Notes under the pieces: model-generated
Told to the model about the DNA's origin: nothing
What the model saw: the letters and a program-made list of their open reading frames with translations, nothing else
The model's database searches: none
Assembly (NCBI RefSeq): GCF_013386765.1
Contig: NZ_JACARE010000027.1
Span: forward strand, 62,323 to 126,322
DNA from: Pseudomonas yamanorum
Lineage (GTDB): Bacteria; Pseudomonadota; Gammaproteobacteria; Pseudomonadales; Pseudomonadaceae
DNA: 64,000 nt
Reading direction: 5' to 3'
Shown: positions 9,028 to 18,348 of the stretch, one piece after another
Layout of the letters: each line of letters opens with the position of its first letter
Position numbering within the stretch: position 1 is the stretch's first letter
Program-made: the position numbers and the translations under genes

Positions 9028-9810
9028 TAGATTACCAACGATTCCATATCATTATTTAGTCAGAGAATCAGTCTGGAAACCAGCAACGCTGCCTTGCTCC
9101 TGCCTGACCTACCGATTACGCGCAAGCGACCTTTTGCCGCTCCAACTGCAACCACTTCTGCTCTGCAGCATATCATCACCAAGCGTGCCGACATAACGCC
9201 TCGCTGGTCCCCTATACTGCGTATGAGACCCCACCACCCCTGCCCAGTTCAGGACCGGACAACGTTTTACCGCAACATTTGCAATGCGTCGTTTCACGGC
9301 AGCGGCGCGTCGCAACCATTCATTGAAATTGGGTCGTTGTCCCATAAGGATCCCGCCCCATCTGTATATTCCCCGTGACGATTGAGCCCACGCTCGACCG
9401 TACCACCTAGCTCATTGGTGCTCGCCGGCGCACTTCGCGCAGCCAACCTGAGCAGGCCGCACCTTTATCCAACTCTCACCAGATACTAGCCATAAGCCAC
9501 TAATCAAGAAGTCACACGCAAATCAGTGACATCAAACCTCGTTGGCCGGCGCAACCTTCAACTATTAAGCTAACAATATAAACTTGCGCAGCACGCTTGA
9601 CCGCACGCACAAGTAAATACAGATCAAACATCGAAACGTCATGAAGACCCGTCGCGAAATTCAGGTAACTTCCGATAGTCGAAAGCCGCCCAGGAGAGCC
9701 TTTCAGATGACCGTTCAGATTTGCGCTGGCGTGTAATATAGATTCCGCACGAAAACAAGACATACGGCCCGGGGGAAGCACGTGAGGCGAAAGGCTTCAC
9801 GTGCGTGGAA
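9028..9810. other. 783-bp gene-poor region between wzz and wecB
   Basis: No convincing gene is seen on either strand. Several short open frames of 78-107 codons lack a recognisable family and overlap one another. The stretch should hold the promoter and leader of the wecB operon. I looked for an ops/JUMPstart element (GGCGGTAGC core) and did not find one. A stem-loop at 9778-9804 is listed separately. Confidence 0.6.
9778..9804. terminator. Stable stem-loop just downstream of wzz
   Basis: The sequence forms an 11-bp stem with one G:T-type mismatch (arms GCACGTGAGGC and GGCTTCACGTGC) closed by a GAAA tetraloop. It lies 6 bp beyond the wzz stop. A T-rich tract (TTATTTTT) lies on the plus-strand side only. 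It is therefore not a classic intrinsic terminator for wzz and may instead stabilise the 3' end or attenuate read-through. Confidence 0.5.
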
Positions 9811-11193
9811 TTATTTTTGGAGTAACTTATTGCCAAGCTCCTGTTGCCGATCCAGCTGAGCGGCCCCGGAGCCCGAGGACTGAAGAAGCGAAGCTGCCAG
9901 GTCGTGCCTATCGTGCTCTGTATTAACCCGAGCAGCACGTAACGCCTGCCTGACCAGCGCAATACCTATCGCGGCAACAGCGCCGAAGAGCAGGCCAAGC
10001 AAAATGATCAATGGGCGATTAGGACTCGACGGAACCAGTGGCTCAAGGGCTTGCTGGTCAATGCTCACCAACTTCAGCTTCGCCATATCAATATTCAGAC
10101 TGCTCAAGCGGAAAATCTCTGTTCGCAGCGGCTGAACACCCGCAAGAAAGATATCTTCATTTTTTCGAGCATCCAGCACTTCAACCTCTCGGTTGGAGGC
10201 CAGCAACTGAAGCTCCTTGGCGATTTGAGCGATGCGCGACTCGGTAAAGTCGTCCGACTTCCGCGACTGCAATGCAGCAAGCTCAGCCTTGAGCGCATCC
10301 ACCCCCATAAAATAGAGCGGAATCTGCTGATTGTTCACCTCAGTACGCATCACACTGCCAGCACCTGTTACAGCCGATTCGCCAAGTGAGGAAGGCGTAG
10401 CTGGCTTTTGAATACCCAAGGAACGGGCAATCCCTATTGCCTCATTCAGTTGAGCGATACGGTCACTACGCAAGGTCTTCAGCTGAGACCGCAGCGCCTT
10501 CAACTCATCTTGCAATTGCGCCCGCCTCAAGGAGTCGGATTCTCGCAATGATGCTATTTTGGCTTCTTTTTCAATATCGTAGTTTGAGCGAGCCGAATCG
10601 AGCTTGCCGTTAAGCTCCCTCAAACGGTTTTTAGCGATCACATTCAAATCAGCCGTGATGCGCTCGCGCTCACTTGCGATAGCGTAGTCGACAAAGCCAT
10701 TAAGAATAGAGACGCCGTCGACGCCTTTCGGATACATCATCTCGAGCTTGATGTAGGCACTCAGCGAATTTTTCTTATCTGCATCAGGAAGAATCAAACG
10801 GATAGAGTCATGATTGAATTCTTGAAAACTCTGCTCCAGCGTCTGCCCAGGACGAACAAACTTCTCGAAAAGCTTCTGATTTTTCCTGAAATAGCCCAGA
10901 CGGGTATCATAGGAGTCAAGTGCCGCGCCTACTTTGAGGAGCGCTTCGGAAGGAGGTAGCTGATAAATCTCTGAACGATTTAGCGCATCTAAATCATTAA
11001 TAGCGGCAGGACGCAAAACACTGCTGACTTTATATAAAGGATCAGCTAAAAATGCGTAGGATGCAGCAATCAATCCCGCGCCGAGGGTGACAAAAAGCAG
11101 AAGTTTTTTTTGTTGCCAGACAGACGCGAAAAGCCGCACAAAATCAATTTCTTCGGATGATCGAACCGGGGGAGCACGGAAGCTACTACTCAC
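9811..11193 (-). CDS. wzz: Wzz-type O-antigen chain-length regulator
   Basis: The 460-residue inner-membrane protein has the polysaccharide copolymerase layout: a short cytoplasmic tail, a first membrane span at about residues 31-50, a long periplasmic domain rich in coiled coil (about residues 180-260 and 310-380), and a second span at about 393-415 with proline-rich flanks (PNRPLI). It sets the modal length of O-antigen made by the Wzy pathway. The start is GTG at 11193 with CAGG eight bases upstream. At 460 residues it is longer than classical Wzz (about 330-350) and closer to the longer Wzz2/FepE-like forms. A cytoplasmic tail of about 45 residues follows the second span. Confidence 0.88.
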   Translation of the reverse strand: MSSSFRAPPVRSSEEIDFVRLFASVWQQKKLLLFVTLGAGLIAASYAFLADPLYKVSSVLRPAAINDLDALNRSEIYQLPPSEALLKVGAALDSYDTRLGYFRKNQKLFEKFVRPGQTLEQSFQEFNHDSIRLILPDADKKNSLSAYIKLEMMYPKGVDGVSILNGFVDYAIASERERITADLNVIAKNRLRELNGKLDSARSNYDIEKEAKIASLRESDSLRRAQLQDELKALRSQLKTLRSDRIAQLNEAIGIARSLGIQKPATPSSLGESAVTGAGSVMRTEVNNQQIPLYFMGVDALKAELAALQSRKSDDFTESRIAQIAKELQLLASNREVEVLDARKNEDIFLAGVQPLRTEIFRLSSLNIDMAKLKLVSIDQQALEPLVPSSPNRPLIILLGLLFGAVAAIGIALVRQALRAARVNTEHDRHDLAASLLQSSGSGAAQLDRQQELGNKLLQK

Positions 11194-11582
11194 AACAAAA
11201 ACCTGCCTTCAAAGAGAAACTGCGGGCTCGTTATGCAGACAAAATTGTGTATTTTTATTCTAGTTATATGACCGAAAAACCCAGCGTCGCTGCCGAGTTT
11301 TGAGCGCAAAAAATGCCTGTTATCGAGAACAGATTCCATTCTGCCATCTCGCTGACATATTACAAGTCTTGACTTATCCGTAGGGCGCTTCCTTAACACC
11401 TAGGGGCAACCCTGATAAAGGTCGTCCGAGAAGGACAAGAAAGAAAATTTTGTAGCAACGAGACAATAATCAGTGGTATCGCCGGATTTACCACCTGCCA
11501 GATCACTCCAAGCACTGATGTGTACTGCACGAGAATCGTCCGACGAACGGTTCAGGAGTTCACTGCAATACCCATGGAAGCT
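11194..11582. other. 389-bp intergenic region upstream of wzz
   Basis: This stretch lies between the LapA-domain gene and wzz, both on the minus strand. The minus-strand AT-rich segment around 11240-11275 (CATATAACTAGAATAAAAAT) could be the wzz promoter. A 69-codon open frame at 11190-11399 has no family resemblance and is not called. Nothing else is recognised. Confidence 0.5.
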
Positions 11583-11828
11583 CTACCCGCGCCCTGCAGT
11601 CATAGACTTTTCACGTCGATTCCATCCAACGATGACACTTAACAGCGGCCCCAGCAGCATTCCAATTATCAAGGCCACCACCACAAACACCGATACGGGC
11701 ATCTGCCCGGTCACCAACCCCAGGAATGAAAGAGACACACCCTGCTGGTTTTCCAGCACGAACCCTAACACTGCCAGCACGACAATCAGCATCGCCAGCA
11801 CGAGAACAACGCGCTTAATCCCACGCAT
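11583..11828 (-). CDS. LapA-domain (DUF1049/YciS-like) small membrane protein
   Basis: The 81-residue protein has two membrane spans (about residues 5-25 and 45-67) with the typical ENQQGVSLSFLG linker between them, as in the lipopolysaccharide assembly protein A family. In E. coli LapA acts with LapB in controlling LPS synthesis. That role here is inferred from family only. GGAGAAGG precedes the ATG at 11828. The gene follows ihfB by 25 bp, the same linkage seen in other gammaproteobacteria. It is unrelated to the large adhesin also named LapA. Confidence 0.85.
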   Translation of the reverse strand: MRGIKRVVLVLAMLIVVLAVLGFVLENQQGVSLSFLGLVTGQMPVSVFVVVALIIGMLLGPLLSVIVGWNRREKSMTAGRG

Positions 11829-11853
11829 AACCTTCTCCTACCCCAAAAAACAC

Positions 11854-12150
11854 TCAGACGCCTTCTTCTTCGTCTTCGTTCACCCGGTCCCGCAATTCCT
11901 TGCCTGGCTTGAAGTGAGGCACGAACTTGCCATCGAGGCTAACGGATTGGCCAGTCTTCGGATTACGCCCCACACGCGGCGCCCGGTAATGCAGCGAAAA
12001 GCTACCAAACCCACGAATCTCAATCCGATCCCCGGTAGCCAGGCACTGGGACATCTGCTCAAGCATGGTCTTGATGGCCAGCTCCACATCCTTGGATGAG
12101 AGCAGCCCTTGATGGGTGACAATTCGTTCGATCAACTCCGACTTCGTCAT
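11854..12150 (-). CDS. ihfB: Integration host factor subunit beta
   Basis: The 98-residue DNA-bending protein begins MTKSELIERI and contains the HU/IHF signature GFGSFSLHYRAPRVGRNP (about residues 46-63) and the intercalating-Pro region. It pairs with IhfA (encoded elsewhere) and shapes promoters and recombination sites. The acidic C-terminus (NEDEEEG) is usual for Pseudomonas IhfB. AAGGG precedes the ATG. It lies downstream of rpsA, separated from it by an intrinsic terminator, so it probably has its own promoter. Confidence 0.97.
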   Translation of the reverse strand: MTKSELIERIVTHQGLLSSKDVELAIKTMLEQMSQCLATGDRIEIRGFGSFSLHYRAPRVGRNPKTGQSVSLDGKFVPHFKPGKELRDRVNEDEEEGV

Positions 12151-12487
12151 ATTTTTCCCTTCTTTTTCAAGCAGCTAGGAAAAGCGCTTCGAAGGTTTTA
12201 GCATGACCGGAGGAATTTGAACAGCCCAAGTATTGACTTATATTCAAAGAGTTGGGGCGTAACTCTCGGAGCCACAGCTTTAGAGCCCACCACCCCTCGC
12301 CTCGCGTAGAGGCACAGAAGCCACTCAAGCGTGGTAACTGGCTGAGGGAGCCTATGAGCGCGAATGCGCTACCAGCAAGACCACAGCGCGCCAGCTGCAG
12401 AACACCCAGACGAAGTTCACGCAACACCAAATCCCAGGCACAAAAAAGGGCGACCGAAGTCGCCCTTTTTCTATGGTCTGACAGAAC
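12151..12487. other. 337-bp intergenic region between rpsA and ihfB
   Basis: It contains the rpsA terminator (12442-12470) and, toward ihfB, presumably the ihfB promoter. No gene or repeat was recognised in the remaining 290 bp. Confidence 0.6.
12442..12470 (-). terminator. Intrinsic terminator downstream of rpsA (bidirectional)
   Basis: A perfect GGGCGAC/GTCGCCC stem with a CGAA-type loop is flanked by six A residues on one side and six T residues on the other. It lies 18 bp after the rpsA stop and could work in both directions. Confidence 0.92.
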
Positions 12488-14182
12488 TTAGTTCTGTTTT
12501 TCCATTTGTGCACGCAGCAGGTCGCCCAGAGTGGTAGGACCAGCAGAAGGCTCAGAGGTAGCTGGCTTGTCGCGCAGGCTCTGGATGGCTTCTTTCTCTT
12601 CAGCATCGTCTTTCGACTTGATGGAGAGCTGGATTACGCGGCTCTTGCGGTCAACGCTGATGATCTTGGCTTCTACTTCTTCGCCTTCTTTCAGAACGTT
12701 GCGCGCGTCTTCAACGCGGTCACGGCTGATTTCGGAGGCTTTCAGAGTCGCTTCGATATCGTCGGCCAGAGTGATGATGGCGCCTTTGGCGTCAACTTCT
12801 TTCACGATGCCTTTAACGATTGCGCCTTTGTCGTTCTCTTGAACGTACTCGGAGAACGGATCGCTTTCCAGTTGCTTGATACCCAGGGAGATGCGCTCGC
12901 GCTCTGGGTCAACCGACAGGATAACGGTGTCCAGCTCGTCGCCCTTCTTGAAACGACGAACAGCTTCTTCGCCAACTTCGTTCCAGGAGATGTCGGACAG
13001 GTGAACCAGGCCGTCGATGCCGCCGTCCAGACCAATGAAGATACCGAAATCGGTGATCGACTTGATGGTGCCGGAGATTTTATCGCCCTTGTTGAACTGG
13101 CCAGAGAAATCTTCCCATGGGTTAGATTTGCACTGCTTGATGCCGAGGGAGATACGACGACGCTCTTCGTCGATGTCCAGAACCATAACTTCCACTTCGT
13201 CGCCGACTTGTACGACTTTCGAAGGGTGGATGTTCTTGTTGGTCCAGTCCATTTCGGAAACGTGTACCAGGCCTTCCACGCCTTCTTCCAGCTCTGCGAA
13301 GCAGCCGTAGTCGGTCAGGTTGGTAACACGCGCGGTGACGCGAGTGCTTTCTGGGTAACGAGCCTTGATAGCGACCCATGGATCTTCGCCCAGCTGTTTC
13401 AAGCCCAGGGAGACACGGTTGCGCTCACGATCGTACTTCAGAACCTTGACATCGATCTCGTCGCCAACGTTGACGATTTCCGATGGATGCTTGATACGCT
13501 TCCAAGCCATGTCGGTAATGTGCAGCAGGCCATCGACGCCACCCAGATCGACGAATGCGCCGTAATCGGTGAGGTTCTTGACGATACCTTTGACTTGTTG
13601 GCCTTCCTGCAGGGATTCCAGCAGAGCTTCACGCTCGGCGGAGTTCTCTGCTTCCAGGACGCTGCGACGGGAAACGACAACGTTGTTGCGCTTCTGGTCG
13701 AGCTTGATGACCTTGAATTCGAGTTCTTTGCCTTCCAGGTGCGTGGTGTCGCGCACAGGACGAACGTCGACCAAAGAACCTGGCAGGAACGCACGGATGC
13801 CGTTAACGTCGACAGTGAAGCCGCCTTTAACCTTACCGTTGATAACGCCCTTGACCACTTCTTCAGCTGCGAAGGCTGCTTCGAGAACAATCCAGCATTC
13901 AGCGCGCTTGGCTTTTTCACGGGACAGCTTGGTTTCACCGAAACCGTCTTCAACCGAGTCCAGAGCAACGTGAACTTCGTCACCGACATTGATAGTCAGG
14001 TCGCCAGCATCGTTGTAGAACTGTTCCAGCGGGATCAGAGCTTCAGACTTCAGACCAGCGTGAACGGTTACCCAGCGAGCTTGGTAATCGATATCAACAA
14101 TAACACCGGTGATGATGGAGCCTGCCTGAAGGTTCAGGGTTTTTAGGCTTTCTTCAAAGAGTTCCGCAAAGCTTTCGCTCAT
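12488..14182 (-). CDS. rpsA: 30S ribosomal protein S1
   Basis: The 564-residue protein begins MSESFAELFEESL and contains six consecutive S1 (OB-fold) RNA-binding repeats, visible through recurring motifs such as TDYGAFVDLGGVDGLLH, TDYGCFAELEEGVEGLVH and TDFGIFIGLDGGIDGLVH. It recruits mRNA to the 30S subunit. The ATG at 14182 is preceded by AGGAAT. An upstream in-frame extension to 14227 is rejected because the family begins at MSESF. It follows cmk, as is universal in gammaproteobacteria, and ends in a strong terminator. Confidence 0.98.
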   Translation of the reverse strand: MSESFAELFEESLKTLNLQAGSIITGVIVDIDYQARWVTVHAGLKSEALIPLEQFYNDAGDLTINVGDEVHVALDSVEDGFGETKLSREKAKRAECWIVLEAAFAAEEVVKGVINGKVKGGFTVDVNGIRAFLPGSLVDVRPVRDTTHLEGKELEFKVIKLDQKRNNVVVSRRSVLEAENSAEREALLESLQEGQQVKGIVKNLTDYGAFVDLGGVDGLLHITDMAWKRIKHPSEIVNVGDEIDVKVLKYDRERNRVSLGLKQLGEDPWVAIKARYPESTRVTARVTNLTDYGCFAELEEGVEGLVHVSEMDWTNKNIHPSKVVQVGDEVEVMVLDIDEERRRISLGIKQCKSNPWEDFSGQFNKGDKISGTIKSITDFGIFIGLDGGIDGLVHLSDISWNEVGEEAVRRFKKGDELDTVILSVDPERERISLGIKQLESDPFSEYVQENDKGAIVKGIVKEVDAKGAIITLADDIEATLKASEISRDRVEDARNVLKEGEEVEAKIISVDRKSRVIQLSIKSKDDAEEKEAIQSLRDKPATSEPSAGPTTLGDLLRAQMEKQN

Positions 14183-14301
14183 TTTAATTCCTGTTGATAA
14201 GGGCGAAGAATACGCCCATCTCCACACCCCAGACGGTGTGGGTTAGTTTCAATTAGAAGAAGCACCGCAGGACTATGACTGGTCCCCTGCAGCCTTCTTG
14301 G

Positions 14302-14991
14302 TCACCCGGCGATATCGCGAATGGCGATTTCACTCAAGATGCGTTCCAGCACCTGCTCGATGGACAACTCCGTGGAATCCAGCTGTATGGCGTCAGCCGC
14401 CGGCTTGAGCGGGGCTACCGCACGCTGGGTATCACGCTCATCGCGTGCACGGATCTCATCTAGCAGACTCGACAGACTAACACCATCGACTTTGCCCTTC
14501 AACTGCAAGTAACGGCGACGGGCCCGCTCCTCGGCGCTGGCAGTCAGGAAAATCTTCAGTGGCGCGTCGGGAAACACCACCGTGCCCATGTCGCGGCCGT
14601 CAGCCACAAGGCCCGGCGGTTCCTGGAAAGCCCGCTGGCGCTGCAGCAAAGCGTCGCGCACCGCCGGCAGTGCGGCGACCTGCGAAGCCCAGGAACCGAC
14701 CTGCTCGTTACGTAGATCATCGGTCACATCATCCCCTTCCAGGATGATGCGCTGGGGATGACCTTCCGTCGCCCCGACGAACTGCACATCAAGATGCGCA
14801 GCCAACAACTTCAGCGATTCTTCGTTGGTCAGGTCGACGCCATGGTTGCGGGCCGCAAAGGCCAGCAAGCGGTACAGCGCCCCGGAATCCAACAGGCACC
14901 AGCCCAGGCGCTTGGCCAGGATGCCGGCGATCGTGCCTTTGCCCGAGCCACTTGGCCCGTCGATGGTAATCACCGGTGCTTTGATATTCAC
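14302..14991 (-). CDS. cmk: Cytidylate (CMP) kinase
   Basis: The 229-residue enzyme has the P-loop GPSGSGKGT near residue 10, the DGRDMGTVVFPDA segment and the arginine-rich lid (EERARRRYLQLK). It phosphorylates CMP and dCMP with ATP. The start is GTG at 14991, overlapping the tyrA-aroA stop by 4 bp (GTGA). The longer reading from 15033 would add residues not seen in the family. Confidence 0.96.
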   Translation of the reverse strand: MNIKAPVITIDGPSGSGKGTIAGILAKRLGWCLLDSGALYRLLAFAARNHGVDLTNEESLKLLAAHLDVQFVGATEGHPQRIILEGDDVTDDLRNEQVGSWASQVAALPAVRDALLQRQRAFQEPPGLVADGRDMGTVVFPDAPLKIFLTASAEERARRRYLQLKGKVDGVSLSSLLDEIRARDERDTQRAVAPLKPAADAIQLDSTELSIEQVLERILSEIAIRDIAG

Positions 14992-17198
14992 AATTGAGCC
15001 TCTTGGGCTACACGGAGGCCGACTTGGGCACACAGTGTAAGAAAATTCGGAAAAGACGTAGCCACGTTGGCACAGTCATGGATACGAATCGGCGCAGCCG
15101 CTCGCAGGGATGCCACGCTGAAGGCCATGGCAATCCGGTGATCACCATGGGCATGGACCTCACCACCACCTATCACGCCACCCTCAATGATAATCCCATC
15201 AGGTGTTGGTTCACACTTCACACCCAGGGCCAGCAGACCGTCGGCCATGACCTGGATCCGGTCAGACTCCTTGACCCGCAGCTCCTCTGCCCCGCGCAGT
15301 ACCGTCCGGCCTTCGGCACATGCCGCAGCCACGAACAGTACCGGAAACTCATCGATAGCCAACGGAACCAGGGCTTCGGGAATCTCGATACCCTTCAACG
15401 CCGCCGCACGAACACGCAGGTCAGCAACCGGCTCACCACCGACCTCGCGCTGGTTTTCCAGGGTGATATCCGCCCCCATCAGCCGCAGGATATCGATCAC
15501 CCCGGTACGTGTCGGATTGATGCCCACATGCTCAAGCAACAACTCGGAGCCTTCGGCAATCGATGCCGCCACCAGGAAAAACGCCGAGGAGGAAATATCA
15601 CCCGGCACTTCAATATGAGTCGCAACAAGCGAGTGACCGGATTCGACCGAAGCCGTAGCACCCACCACCTCCACCGGATAACCAAAACCGCGCAACATCC
15701 GCTCGGTATGGTCGCGGGTCGGCGCCGGCTCGGTAATCGAGGTTTTACCCTCGGCATACAACCCGGCCAGCAACAGGCAGGATTTAACCTGGGCACTGGC
15801 CATCGGCAATGCGTAGGTCAGCCCTTTCAGTGCCTGGCCACCACGAATCGTCAGCGGCGGCCGGCCTTCCGGCCCGGTCTCGATCACCGCGCCCATTTCG
15901 CGCAATGGCTTGGCCACGCGATTCATTGGGCGCTTGGACAGCGACGCATCGCCCGTCAACACACTGTCGAAGCTCTGGGCCGCGAGCAAACCGGACAACA
16001 ACCGCATGGAAGTGCCCGAATTACCGAGATAGATCGGGCCTGGTGCCGGCTTCAAGCCATGCAGGCCAACCCCATGAATGGTGACGCGCCCATGGTGCGG
16101 GCCTTCAATCACCACGCCCATGTCACGAAACGCCTGCAAGGTCGCCAGGGCGTCTTCGCCTTCCAGGAAGCCTTCCACCTCGGTGACACCGTCCGCCAGG
16201 GAGCCCAGCATGATCGAACGATGGGAGATCGATTTATCCCCAGGCACCCGAATCTGCCCGCTCAAGTGGCCACCGGGGCTGGCGAGGAAGACCAGATCAT
16301 CCGCGTTTACAGCAGCATCCATATAAGCCCGACGCGCCAGAATCTTGCTGAAATGCTCCCGCGCCACCCGCGCACGAGTGAACACGCCCAACAACTGATG
16401 CCCGTCGCCGGCATCGACCGCGTCGCGCAAGGCGTCAAGGTCGCTGCGGAATGTATCCAGAGTGCGCAACACTGCATCGCGGTTGGCGAGGAAGATGTCA
16501 TGCCACATCACCGGGTCGCTGCCGGCGATCCGGGTAAAGTCGCGGAAGCCACCGGCGGCGTAACGGAAAATCTCGAGGTTCTCGTTGCGCTTGGCCAGCG
16601 AATCCACCAGGCCAAACGCCAGCAAATGCGGCAGATGACTGGTCGCCGCCAACACTTCATCGTGGCGCTCGACCTGCATATGCTCGACATCCGCCCCCAG
16701 CTCGCGCCAGAGCCGATCCACCACGGCCAATGCCGCAGGATCGGTTTCATCCAGTGGCGTCAGAATCACTTTATGGCGGCGGAACAGCTGCGCATTGGAG
16801 GCTTCCACGCCGCTCTGCTCGGACCCGGCAATCGGGTGCCCCGGCACGAAGCGCGCAGGCATGCCACCAAAGGCCAGCCGGGCGGCACGAACGACATTGC
16901 CCTTGGCACTGCCGACGTCGGTCAGGATGGCTTGTCCAAGGTCCATGCCAGCCAACAGCGCCAGCAACTTCTCCATGGCCAGGATCGGCACCGCCAACTG
17001 AATGACATCCGCGCCCCGGCAGGCAACCGCAAGGTCCGCCTCACAGCGATCCACCACGCCCAATTCAACCGCCAACTTGCGCGATTGCGGGTCCAGGTCC
17101 ACACCGACCACTTCGCCGCACAGGCCACTTTCCCGCAGGCCCTTGGCGAAGGAGCCGCCGATCAATCCCAGACCGACCACCACCAGGCGACCGATCAT
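14988..17198 (-). CDS. aroA: Fused prephenate dehydrogenase / EPSP synthase
   Basis: This is one long frame of about 736 residues. The first 290 are a TyrA-type cyclohexadienyl/prephenate dehydrogenase (Rossmann GLGLIGGSFAKGL; GHPIAGSEQSGVEAS). The remainder, from about residue 305, is 3-phosphoshikimate 1-carboxyvinyltransferase (PGDKSISHRSIMLGSLADG; LGNSGTSMRLLSG; KESDRI). Both are shikimate/tyrosine pathway activities. The fusion is normal for Pseudomonas. I chose the ATG at 17198 (MIGRLVVVG). A GTG at 17234 in the same frame would overlap hisC by 8 bp and is possible. Confidence 0.94.
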   Translation of the reverse strand: MIGRLVVVGLGLIGGSFAKGLRESGLCGEVVGVDLDPQSRKLAVELGVVDRCEADLAVACRGADVIQLAVPILAMEKLLALLAGMDLGQAILTDVGSAKGNVVRAARLAFGGMPARFVPGHPIAGSEQSGVEASNAQLFRRHKVILTPLDETDPAALAVVDRLWRELGADVEHMQVERHDEVLAATSHLPHLLAFGLVDSLAKRNENLEIFRYAAGGFRDFTRIAGSDPVMWHDIFLANRDAVLRTLDTFRSDLDALRDAVDAGDGHQLLGVFTRARVAREHFSKILARRAYMDAAVNADDLVFLASPGGHLSGQIRVPGDKSISHRSIMLGSLADGVTEVEGFLEGEDALATLQAFRDMGVVIEGPHHGRVTIHGVGLHGLKPAPGPIYLGNSGTSMRLLSGLLAAQSFDSVLTGDASLSKRPMNRVAKPLREMGAVIETGPEGRPPLTIRGGQALKGLTYALPMASAQVKSCLLLAGLYAEGKTSITEPAPTRDHTERMLRGFGYPVEVVGATASVESGHSLVATHIEVPGDISSSAFFLVAASIAEGSELLLEHVGINPTRTGVIDILRLMGADITLENQREVGGEPVADLRVRAAALKGIEIPEALVPLAIDEFPVLFVAAACAEGRTVLRGAEELRVKESDRIQVMADGLLALGVKCEPTPDGIIIEGGVIGGGEVHAHGDHRIAMAFSVASLRAAAPIRIHDCANVATSFPNFLTLCAQVGLRVAQEAQL

Positions 17199-17226
17199 AG
17201 GCACAGCAGGTTGCAATGCAGTGACA

Positions 17227-18339
17227 TCAACCACGAGCCAGAACCTTGGCCAGCGCCTCAAGGAAGCGACTGTTTTCAGCAGGCAAACCGATGGTGATAC
17301 GCAGGTGGTTCGGCATGCCGTAGTTGGCCACCGGACGCACGATCACGCCTTCGCGCAGCAGGCCCTGGAACACCGGCGCCGCTACCTGGCCGAGATCGAC
17401 ACAGATGAAGTTGCCCTTGGACGGAATCCAGCCCAGGCCCAGCTCACGGAAACCCTCCTGCAACTGCAGCATGCCGCTTTCGTTGAGGCGACGGCCTTCT
17501 TCCAGGTACTCGGCATCCTGCACCGCAGCACAAGCCGCCGCCAGCGCCAGGCTGTTGACGTTGAAGGGCTGGCGAACACGGTTCAGCACATCGGCCACCA
17601 CGGCGGTGGACAGGCCATAGCCGACCCGCAGCGACGCCAGGCCATAGGCCTTGGAGAAGGTGCGCGAGACCAGCAGGTTCGGATAAGCCGCGAGGAAGTC
17701 CAGACCGTCCGGCAGGTCACTGCCTTCGGCGTACTCGATGTAAGCCTCGTCCAGCACCACCAGCACGTGCTCCGGCACGTCTTGCAGGAAGTTGTCCAGC
17801 ACCTCGGCGCTGAACCAGGTGCCGGTCGGGTTATTCGGGTTGGCGATAAACACGACTCGGGTCTGGTCATCGATGGCCGCCAGCATGGCCGGCAGGTCAT
17901 GACCCCAGTCTTTCGCAGGAATCACGCGCGCCTCGGCGCCAACGGCCTGAGTGACGATCGGATAGACCGCAAACGCATGCTCACTGAACACCGCGTTCAG
18001 GCCCGGCGCCAGATAGGCACGCCCGACCAGCTCCAGGATGTCGTTGGAGCCGTTGCCCAGGGTCACCTGGTTCAGCTCAACCCGGCATTTTTCCGCCAAC
18101 AGGGACTTGAGCGCAAAGCCATTACCATCGGGATAGCGGGTCAGCTCGGCCAGCGCATCACGGATCGCGGCCAATACCTTGGGACTTGGACCCATCGGGT
18201 TTTCGTTACTGGCCAGCTTTACGATCTTCGACGGGTCCAGATTCAACTCACGCGCCAGCTCGTCCACAGGCTTGCCCGGAACGTAAGGCGACAGTTGTTG
18301 CACGCCCGGCTGTGCCAGGGCGAGGAAGTTGCCACTCAT
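17227..18339 (-). CDS. hisC: Histidinol-phosphate (aromatic) aminotransferase
   Basis: The 370-residue PLP enzyme shows NENPMGPSPK near the N-terminus, the NPNNPTGTW motif and the PLP-lysine segment SRTFSKAYGLASLRVGYG. It is the HisC paralogue of the Pseudomonas supraoperon and can transaminate histidinol-phosphate and, by context between pheA and tyrA, probably aromatic keto acids. The substrate split is inference. It begins 9 bp after pheA. Confidence 0.94.
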   Translation of the reverse strand: MSGNFLALAQPGVQQLSPYVPGKPVDELARELNLDPSKIVKLASNENPMGPSPKVLAAIRDALAELTRYPDGNGFALKSLLAEKCRVELNQVTLGNGSNDILELVGRAYLAPGLNAVFSEHAFAVYPIVTQAVGAEARVIPAKDWGHDLPAMLAAIDDQTRVVFIANPNNPTGTWFSAEVLDNFLQDVPEHVLVVLDEAYIEYAEGSDLPDGLDFLAAYPNLLVSRTFSKAYGLASLRVGYGLSTAVVADVLNRVRQPFNVNSLALAAACAAVQDAEYLEEGRRLNESGMLQLQEGFRELGLGWIPSKGNFICVDLGQVAAPVFQGLLREGVIVRPVANYGMPNHLRITIGLPAENSRFLEALAKVLARG

Positions 18340-18348
18340 GTTAAAGCC

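Noticed and set aside
9109..9345. 78-codon minus-strand open frame in the wzz-wecB gap
   Set aside because: Checked for transposase or glycosyltransferase remnants; no motif could be matched and overlapping frames of similar length exist.
9028..9810. ops/JUMPstart (RfaH) element
   Set aside because: No GGCGGTAGC core on the minus strand; only a loose GGTGGTACGG similarity near 9405.
12506..14146. 546-codon plus-strand open frame
   Set aside because: It is the antisense shadow of rpsA, whose S1 repeats and terminator are unambiguous. Pseudomonas codon bias opens long opposite frames.
14988..17234. Longer GTG-initiated start for the tyrA/aroA fusion
   Set aside because: It would overlap hisC by 8 bp and add residues before the conserved MIGRLVVVG start; not excluded but less likely.
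14994..17297. 767-codon plus-strand open frame
   Set aside because: Antisense to the fused tyrA/aroA gene; composition is rich in His, Gln and Arg with no family motif.
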